Positions 5,237 through 10,642 of a stretch of DNA of 10,642 nt are shown piece after piece (within the stretch, counting starts at the first letter, position 1; each line of letters opens with the position of its first letter). The translations under genes were made by a program, and so were the position numbers. The DNA comes from CAYLLN01 sp040901775 (lineage in GTDB: Bacteria > Planctomycetota > Planctomycetia > Pirellulales > Pirellulaceae): assembly GCA_040901775.1 (NCBI GenBank), contig JBBDYF010000312.1, positions 1 to 10,642 of the forward strand. The letters are read 5' to 3'. The notes beneath the pieces were generated by a model, which was not told the origin of the DNA, ran no database searches, and saw nothing but the letters and a program-made list of their open reading frames with translations.

Positions 5237-7819
5237 GGCGACGAAGGTGGGCAACTGCTGCCGGCACTCGAAGAAGCCGGTCCAGGGATCGCTTGCCAGC
5301 GATTCGAGCCGTCGCGGAAGCGTGTCCAGGCGGAAATGGTCGGACTTGAGCTTGGGCGAAAGCTCGTCCCAGGCCAGCGGCGTGGAGACCGGCGCGCCGG
5401 GTTTGGCACGCGTTGAATACGGGGCAACGGCGGTTGCGCCCCGGTCGTTGCGCAGGTAGTCGATAAAGATCTTTCCTCGCCGGGCCGCTTTCGACATGCT
5501 AACGGTGTAGCGCTCCGGCTGCTGCTCGGCGAGGTGCCGGGCGACCGCTTGGGCGAAGTGCTTGGCCGCCGGCCAAGCGTGCCGCCGCGGCTCGAGCGGA
5601 ACGACGACGTGCAATCCTTTGCCCCCCGTGGTTTTGACGAAGCTTTGCAAGTGCAGTTGATCGAGGGTCTCGCGCACCAGCCGGGCCGCGGCAATCACCC
5701 GCGTCCAGGCGACGTCCGCACCGGGATCGAGGTCGAAAATCAGCCGGTCGGGCTGTTCCAGTCGATCGCCGCGCGAGCCCCACGGATGGATTTCCAGGAT
5801 GCTCATCTGGGCCAGCGCCAAGAGGCCCGGCAAATCGTCGGCGATCAGGTACTCCGCGAGTCCGTCCTTTTCTACGCCGGCTGTTACGGCGACGTCGATG
5901 CGGCGCAGCTCGGCCGGTGTACCCGCCGCGGCGTGCTTTTGAAAAAAGCATTTCTCTCCCTCCCCTTTCGGGCAACGCAGCATGCTCAAGGGGCGGTCGG
6001 CCAGATGCGGCAGAATCCAGTCCGCCACGCGGGTGTAATAATTGGCCAGGTCGAGCTTCGTGCGTCCGATATCGGGAAACAGGACGCGCTCGGGGTGGGT
6101 CAGCCTGATGGGCAGCGTGGCGGGCGATTTCGCCTGACCGTCGCGCCTGGTTGTCGCTGTTTTTCGGCGAGAAGGCTTCTTCCGCCCCGCAGGCGAAGCT
6201 TTACGCGGCTGGGAATCGGCTGACGATTTGGAAAGCGATAGCGATTCTGGCTTGCCCACGGTTCTCGCCTCCTTGTCTTCGCGCAGCCCCTGAAACGAGG
6301 CGTGTCGCACGACGTTCGCCCCAGTCCAACCGGCAAAGTCGATCTGGGCGACAAGCCGCGGCCTGACCCAGTGGATGCCGGCGACTTGTTCCCGGCTGGG
6401 AATGGTCTCGAAGGCCGACGTTTTGCGCTCGAGCTTGTCCAGCCGCTTCCGCAAGTCGGCCAGCATCTGGGCGTCCATGCCGGTTCCCACGCGGCCGGCA
6501 TAGACGAGCTTGTCGCCGGTGCCTCTGTCCTTCTCGAAGTAGCCGACCAGGAGAGCCCCCAGGCTGCGATGTTTTGCCGGCGAAGGGGTGAAGCCGCCGA
6601 TCACCAGTTCTTCGCGAGCGAGGCACTTGATCTTGAGCCAGTCGGCGGTGCGACCGCCGCGATACGGCCGGTCGCGGCGTTTGGAAACAATCCCTTCCAG
6701 TCCGCGACGGCAACATTCCTGCCAGAACGCATCGCCGTCGCGGAGGAAGTGCTCGCTGTATTGCAATTGCGGCTGCCGGGCGCGCGCGATCAGTTTTTGG
6801 AGCCGCGCCTTGCGGTCGTCCAGCGGCTCCTTTCGCCAGTCGCGGCCGTCGAGGTAGAGCAGGTCGAAGGCAAAGTAGGCGAGCCGTTCGGGCGAATGCC
6901 GGCGGGCGGCGTTTTGCAGGTTTTGGAAACTGCTCACCCCGTTGTCGAGCAGCGCGACCAACTCGCCGTCGAGAATCGCGCTGTCGGCCGGCAGCGACGC
7001 GGCGGCCGCGGCAATCGCCGGGAACTTTTCCGTCCAATCCAACTGGTTCCGGGTAATCAGCCGGGCGGTGCCCTTTTCCAGACGAACGATCAGCCGGTAG
7101 CCGTCGAACTTGATCTCGTGCAGCCATTCGCTTCCCGGCGGCGGCTCGGCCGCGAGCGTTGCGAGTTGCACGTCGATGGCATCGGGAAGCGGGCTCTGCA
7201 CTTTCCGCGAGCGCCGCTGCCGCGGCTTGCCGTTGGTGCTTGGCGCGTGGGGCTGGGACGTTTCGAGCGAGCGGCCCGATTTCACGCTTTGGGGCCGCTC
7301 GACGGTGACATCGAAATCGGCCAGCGGTTGGGCCGAGTCGTCTCGCCGTTTGACCAGCAGCCAGTTCTGCTTTTTTTCACCGGCTCGCCCTTTGATCCGC
7401 AGCAGCACCCAGCCGCCGGTCAGTTTTTCTCCTTCGAGTTCAAACTCGAGCTTGCCCGCTTTCAGCCCGGCCGCTGCATCCCTTTGGGGATGCCACACGC
7501 CCCGGTCCCACACGATGACCTCGCCCGCCCCGTACTCGCCTGCGGGAATCGTCCCTTCAAAGGTGGCGTATTCCAGCGGATGATCCTCGACCTCGACCGC
7601 CAGCCGCTTTTCGACCGGATCGAAACAGGGCCCCTTGGGAACGGCCCAGCTTTTGAGCGTCCCCTCGTGTTCGAGCCGAAAGTCGTAATGCAGCCGCGTG
7701 GCGGCATGTTTTTGCACGACAAAGCGCAAGCCCCCGCGCGGGCGACGTTTTGTCGCCTTACCTGCGGGCTCGGGCGTTTCGTGAAAGTGGCGTTTGCGGC
7801 GGTACTCGGCGAGCGACAT
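5231..7819 (-). CDS. ligD: ATP-dependent DNA ligase LigD (PE-ligase-polymerase)
   Basis: LigD is the multifunctional enzyme of bacterial non-homologous end joining, working with Ku to trim, fill and seal double-strand breaks. The 862 residues contain three domains in the Pseudomonas-type order. The N-terminal 3'-phosphoesterase (about 1-165) has HYD at 44-46 and VEDHPLEY with His80. The central ligase (about 210-520) has EIKFDGYR with nucleotidyl-accepting Lys237, LDGEL, EGIVSKR with Lys380 and DWLKIK. The C-terminal primase-type polymerase (about 570-850) has LIFDLDPG with Asp696/Asp698, KTTGGKGLHVVVPL and the third Asp787 in FIDYLRN. Lys/Arg/Ser-rich linkers separate the domains (about 165-210 and 515-570). 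The ATG at 7819 is preferred to TTG at 7843 because GGAG lies 9 bases before it and MSLAEYRRKR is the usual start. No Ku gene is in the window. The gene is complete; its stop lies in a palindromic element. Confidence 0.95.
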   Translation of the reverse strand: MSLAEYRRKRHFHETPEPAGKATKRRPRGGLRFVVQKHAATRLHYDFRLEHEGTLKSWAVPKGPCFDPVEKRLAVEVEDHPLEYATFEGTIPAGEYGAGEVIVWDRGVWHPQRDAAAGLKAGKLEFELEGEKLTGGWVLLRIKGRAGEKKQNWLLVKRRDDSAQPLADFDVTVERPQSVKSGRSLETSQPHAPSTNGKPRQRRSRKVQSPLPDAIDVQLATLAAEPPPGSEWLHEIKFDGYRLIVRLEKGTARLITRNQLDWTEKFPAIAAAAASLPADSAILDGELVALLDNGVSSFQNLQNAARRHSPERLAYFAFDLLYLDGRDWRKEPLDDRKARLQKLIARARQPQLQYSEHFLRDGDAFWQECCRRGLEGIVSKRRDRPYRGGRTADWLKIKCLAREELVIGGFTPSPAKHRSLGALLVGYFEKDRGTGDKLVYAGRVGTGMDAQMLADLRKRLDKLERKTSAFETIPSREQVAGIHWVRPRLVAQIDFAGWTGANVVRHASFQGLREDKEARTVGKPESLSLSKSSADSQPRKASPAGRKKPSRRKTATTRRDGQAKSPATLPIRLTHPERVLFPDIGRTKLDLANYYTRVADWILPHLADRPLSMLRCPKGEGEKCFFQKHAAAGTPAELRRIDVAVTAGVEKDGLAEYLIADDLPGLLALAQMSILEIHPWGSRGDRLEQPDRLIFDLDPGADVAWTRVIAAARLVRETLDQLHLQSFVKTTGGKGLHVVVPLEPRRHAWPAAKHFAQAVARHLAEQQPERYTVSMSKAARRGKIFIDYLRNDRGATAVAPYSTRAKPGAPVSTPLAWDELSPKLKSDHFRLDTLPRRLESLASDPWTGFFECRQQLPTFVAR

Positions 7820-7998
7820 AAGTGGCGGCTCCGGCCGATGCAAGGAAGCAAGTTGTATGCCGCCGGTGAGTTCACTTCAGTCGCCGGAAACTCCCGTTTC
7901 GGCAGAATTTGCGGGCCAATCTTGTTACAATCGCATGTTCGGCAACCGCCTTATCTTGTCCATATTTTTTCCGCCAGTCCGGCATTCGGGAGAATTCG

Positions 7999-10642
7999 AT
8001 GCGCCTCGTCCAACTGCTTGCGGTCGCGCTGGCCGTGCTAAGCTCTACTCGCTTGTCCGCCGCCGAGCCGATCGAGCTGCTGTTCCTGGGCGACGCGGGG
8101 CATCACCAGCCGGCGGCCCGCTTCAAGCAGCTTCAGCCGGTGCTGAAAGAGCGCGGCATCGAGCTGACCTATACCGACAAGCTGGCGGATCTGAACGCGC
8201 AGACGCTGGGCAAGTACGCGGGGCTGGTGATCTATGCCAATCAAGAGCGAATCTCGCCCGACCAGGAGCAGGCGCTGCTCGACTTTGTCGCCGGCGGCAA
8301 GGGGCTGATTCCGCTGCACTGCGCGTCGTATTGCTTTTTGAACTCGCCCCAGTACATCGCGCTGGTCGGTGCTCAATTTCAGCGGCACGGCACGGGAACG
8401 GTGCGGACGATCGTTCTCGAAGAGGGCCATCCGGTCGTTCGCGGCTTCGGCGGCTTTGAAAGCTGGGACGAAACCTACGTCCATACCAAGCACAACGAGA
8501 AGGACCGAACGGTGCTGGAATGGCGAGAGGAAGGGGACCGCCGCGAGCCGTGGACTTGGGTGCGCACGCACGGCGAGGGGCGCGTCTTTTACACCGCCTG
8601 GGGGCACGACGAGCGCACCTGGAGCAATCCCGGCTTTCACAATCTGGTCGAGCGGGGAATCCGCTGGGCGGTGGGCGACGACCCGGGCGTGGTGCCGAAA
8701 TTTGCCGACACAACCAGTTATACGCCGGAAATGACGGCCCAGCGAACCGATGTGAAACCGTTCGAGTACGTCGAGGCGAATGTCCCCATTTACGCCGTCG
8801 GCGGCCGCTGGGGGACGATGGCCGCGCCGCAAAAGCAGATGCAAAAGCCGCTCGACGCGGCCGAGTCGCTCAAACACCTGGTCACCCCCGCCGGCTTCGA
8901 GCCGAAGCTGTTTGTTGCCGAGCCCGACCTGGCGGGCAAGCCGATCTTCATGACCTGGGACGCGCGCGGCCGGCTGTGGGTCTGCGAGACTTACGACTAT
9001 CCCAACGAGTTGCAGCCCAAGGGGCAGGGCCGCGATCGCATCCGCATTTGCGAAGACACCGACGGCGACGGCCGGGCCGACAAGTTCACGCTCTTCGCCG
9101 AAAAGCTGAGCATTCCCACGTCGATTGCCTTTTACCGGGGCGGGGCGCTCGTGCAGGCGGGCGGCGAGACGCTGTATCTGAAAGACACCGACGGCGACGG
9201 CGCGGCCGACCTGCGCAAAACGCTCGTCACCGGCTGGAGCATGCGCGACACGCACGGCGAGGTGAGTAACTTTCGCTACGGGCTCGACAACTGGTACTAC
9301 GCGATGCAGGGGTACAACGACTCGCGGCCGGTGCTGACCGACGGCCGCCCGGTGACCGGTTTCCGCCAAGGCTTTTTTCGGTTCAAGGTCGCGGGCGAGG
9401 GGGACCAGACGGCGGTGACGGAGATCGAGTTCCTCCGCTCGACCAACAACAACACCTGGGGCCTGGGAATCAGCGAGGAAGGGCTGATCTTCGGTTCGAC
9501 GGCCAACGGCAACCCGAGCGAGTTCATGCCGATCGCCAACCGCTATTACGAAGCGGTTCGCGGCTGGAGCAGCACGGTGCTGACCGGGATCGCCGACAGC
9601 AACCAGTTTTTCCCCATCACCGACAAAGTGCGGCAGGTCGATCACCACAACGGCTTTACCGCGGCGGCGGGGCACGCCCTGTACACGGCCCGCAACTATC
9701 CGCAGCCTTACTGGAACCGAACGGCCTTCGTTGCCGAGCCGACGGGGCATCTCGTCGCCACGTTCGTCATCCAGCCGGACGGCGCGGGCTTCAAGTCGAA
9801 AAACTCGTGGAACCTGGCGGCCAGCGACGACGAATGGACCGCCCCGATCCAGGCCGAGGTTGGCCCCGACGGGAATGTCTGGCTGCTCGACTGGTACAAC
9901 TACATCGTCCAACACAACCCGACGCCGCAAGGTTTTAAGACCGGCAAAGGGGCGGCCTACGAAACCGAGCTGCGCGACAAAAAGCACGGGCGCATTTACC
10001 GGCTCGACTACGTGGGGCGGGCGTCTCGCCTGCCGAAGAAAGAAGCGGCAAGCTGGCAGCTTGCCCTACGAGAGCCCGACCAGCTCGTCGCCGCCCTCCA
10101 AAGCGACAACATGTTCTGGCGGCTGCACGCGCAGCGACTGCTGGTCGAGCGGGGGCAGAAAGACGTCGTTCCCGCCCTCGTCGCGTTGGTCAAAGACCAG
10201 GCCGTCGATGCCATCGGCCTGAATACGGCGGCCATGCACGCCTTGTGGACCCTGAAGGGATTAGGTGCATTCGATGACGCGGAATCCGAAGAAGCCTACC
10301 AATTGACGCTGGCCGGACTTAATCACCCGTCCAATGGCGTCGTACGCAACGCGCTGCAACTGGCGCCGCACTCAAAGGACTCGTTGCGAGCCGTCCTCCA
10401 GTGTGGCGCGTTTGACAGCCAGGACCGTCAATCGTGTCTCGCGGCACTGCTAGCGCTTGCCGAATGGCCAAAGGACGAACTCGCTGCCAACGCCATTGCG
10501 GCCTTGCTCATGGATCCCGACATTCACGGTGATCGTTGGCTGCTTGATGCAGCCACGTCCGCAGCCGCGACCCAGAATGAACTCTTCCTGCGCGCTGTGA
10601 CAAAGGAAGAGAACAAAGGACTGAATGTTCCACCCGTCTTAG
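7999..10642 (+). CDS. Secreted ThuA-domain / PVC-type dehydrogenase protein with HEAT repeats (3' end outside window)
   Basis: The frame is open from ATG 7999 to the window edge (881 codons) with no stop. GGGAG at 7988-7992 is a good ribosome binding site. Residues 1-22 are a signal peptide (LLAVALAVLSS core, cleavage likely after LSAA), so the protein is exported. Residues about 24-230 form a ThuA-like domain, with LFLGDAGHH, GKGLIPLHCAS (His107) and GRVFYTAWGHDERTW near 194-208. Residues about 285-665 match the planctomycete putative membrane-bound dehydrogenase propeller, with two calcium-loop-like DTDGDGxAD motifs (353-361, 396-404) and DHHNGFTAAAGHALYTARNYP near 546-570. HEAT-like repeats begin near 693 (LVAALQSDNMFWRLHAQRLL). 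Family members usually end in a CxxCH cytochrome c domain, which would lie beyond the window. A role in periplasmic sugar or alcohol oxidation is inference. A palindromic element is inserted in frame at residues 672-691. Confidence 0.9.
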   Translation, partial: MRLVQLLAVALAVLSSTRLSAAEPIELLFLGDAGHHQPAARFKQLQPVLKERGIELTYTDKLADLNAQTLGKYAGLVIYANQERISPDQEQALLDFVAGGKGLIPLHCASYCFLNSPQYIALVGAQFQRHGTGTVRTIVLEEGHPVVRGFGGFESWDETYVHTKHNEKDRTVLEWREEGDRREPWTWVRTHGEGRVFYTAWGHDERTWSNPGFHNLVERGIRWAVGDDPGVVPKFADTTSYTPEMTAQRTDVKPFEYVEANVPIYAVGGRWGTMAAPQKQMQKPLDAAESLKHLVTPAGFEPKLFVAEPDLAGKPIFMTWDARGRLWVCETYDYPNELQPKGQGRDRIRICEDTDGDGRADKFTLFAEKLSIPTSIAFYRGGALVQAGGETLYLKDTDGDGAADLRKTLVTGWSMRDTHGEVSNFRYGLDNWYYAMQGYNDSRPVLTDGRPVTGFRQGFFRFKVAGEGDQTAVTEIEFLRSTNNNTWGLGISEEGLIFGSTANGNPSEFMPIANRYYEAVRGWSSTVLTGIADSNQFFPITDKVRQVDHHNGFTAAAGHALYTARNYPQPYWNRTAFVAEPTGHLVATFVIQPDGAGFKSKNSWNLAASDDEWTAPIQAEVGPDGNVWLLDWYNYIVQHNPTPQGFKTGKGAAYETELRDKKHGRIYRLDYVGRASRLPKKEAASWQLALREPDQLVAALQSDNMFWRLHAQRLLVERGQKDVVPALVALVKDQAVDAIGLNTAAMHALWTLKGLGAFDDAESEEAYQLTLAGLNHPSNGVVRNALQLAPHSKDSLRAVLQCGAFDSQDRQSCLAALLALAEWPKDELAANAIAALLMDPDIHGDRWLLDAATSAAATQNELFLRAVTKEENKGLNVPPVL
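10011..10070. repeat. 60-bp palindromic element inserted in frame in the ThuA/PVC gene
   Basis: The ends are near-perfect inverse copies: CGTGGGGC (10011-10018) and GCCCTACG (10063-10070), 7 of 8 matching. Inside are two hairpins: GGCGGGCG-TCT-CGCCTGCC (10016-10034, one G-T pair) and GGCAAGCTG-G-CAGCTTGCC (10047-10065, perfect 9-base arms). The length is exactly 20 codons, so the host frame is kept; it reads VGRASRLPKKEAASWQLALR (residues 672-691). The insertion falls in the linker between the propeller and the HEAT repeats. From memory, peptides such as VGRASRLP and, on the other strand, RRDARPT recur in unrelated planctomycete proteins, as expected of a dispersed element. Confidence 0.65.

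Noticed and set aside
4103..5416. A 437-codon plus-strand open frame over the KAS III gene and its upstream region
   Set aside because: Antisense to a gene with an intact catalytic triad; it crosses the promoter region and the ligD end.
7926..7931. TACAAT as a -10 box for the ThuA/PVC gene
   Set aside because: It matches the consensus at 5 of 6 bases, but no acceptable -35 box lies 16-18 bases upstream, so I do not call a promoter in the 179-base ligD/ThuA spacer.
6302..8041. A 579-codon plus-strand open frame opposite ligD
   Set aside because: ligD shows three complete catalytic domains on the other strand; this frame has no known motif and crosses the divergent intergenic region.
8038..9987. 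A 649-codon open frame on the minus strand, opposite the ThuA/PVC gene
   Set aside because: It has no recognisable domain, is rich in Arg, Val, Ala and His, and lies exactly antisense to a gene with a signal peptide, ribosome binding site and clear domains. GC-rich third positions explain its openness.

Overview
The window looks like a piece of a high-GC chromosome from a member of the Planctomycetota, probably Pirellulales-like. The strongest pointer is the incomplete gene at the right edge. It encodes a secreted protein that joins a ThuA-like domain to a PVC-type 'membrane-bound dehydrogenase' propeller and HEAT-like repeats, an architecture expanded in planctomycetes and relatives. Short dispersed palindromic elements, weak ribosome binding sites on several genes and long antisense open frames caused by GC-rich third codon positions fit the same picture. 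The assignment rests on family knowledge, not on a database search.

Layout, left to right. Bases 1-206 carry no gene but hold a cluster of CGGAT-type short repeats. Two tandem paralogous metallophosphoesterase genes follow on the minus strand (990-1742, then 207-956), about 55 % identical by hand alignment. Divergent from them is tsaB (1988-2680), for t6A tRNA modification. Next is a compact toxin-antitoxin pair (2786-3258) of lower GC than its surroundings, with overlapping stop and start codons and a candidate promoter. On the minus strand come a KAS III (FabH-like) gene (3992-4999) and a YqgE/AlgH-family gene (3376-3927), possibly one transcript, with a candidate promoter flanked by an 8-bp inverted repeat. 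Upstream of these lies ligD (5231-7819, minus), a complete PE-ligase-polymerase DNA repair protein. Divergent from ligD is the large secreted ThuA/PVC protein gene (7999 to beyond 10642), which has no stop codon inside the window.

The genes do not form one pathway: they are housekeeping (tsaB, KAS III, yqgE), genome maintenance (ligD), a mobile-type toxin-antitoxin module and one secreted protein of probable carbohydrate or redox function. I see no clearly new multi-gene system. The most unusual observation concerns two short palindromic elements of about 60-67 bp with similar architecture: inverted-repeat ends containing GTAG/CTAC-like bases and two internal hairpins. One (10011-10070) sits in frame inside the ThuA/PVC gene and adds exactly 20 codons; the other (5170-5236) supplies the stop codon of ligD.
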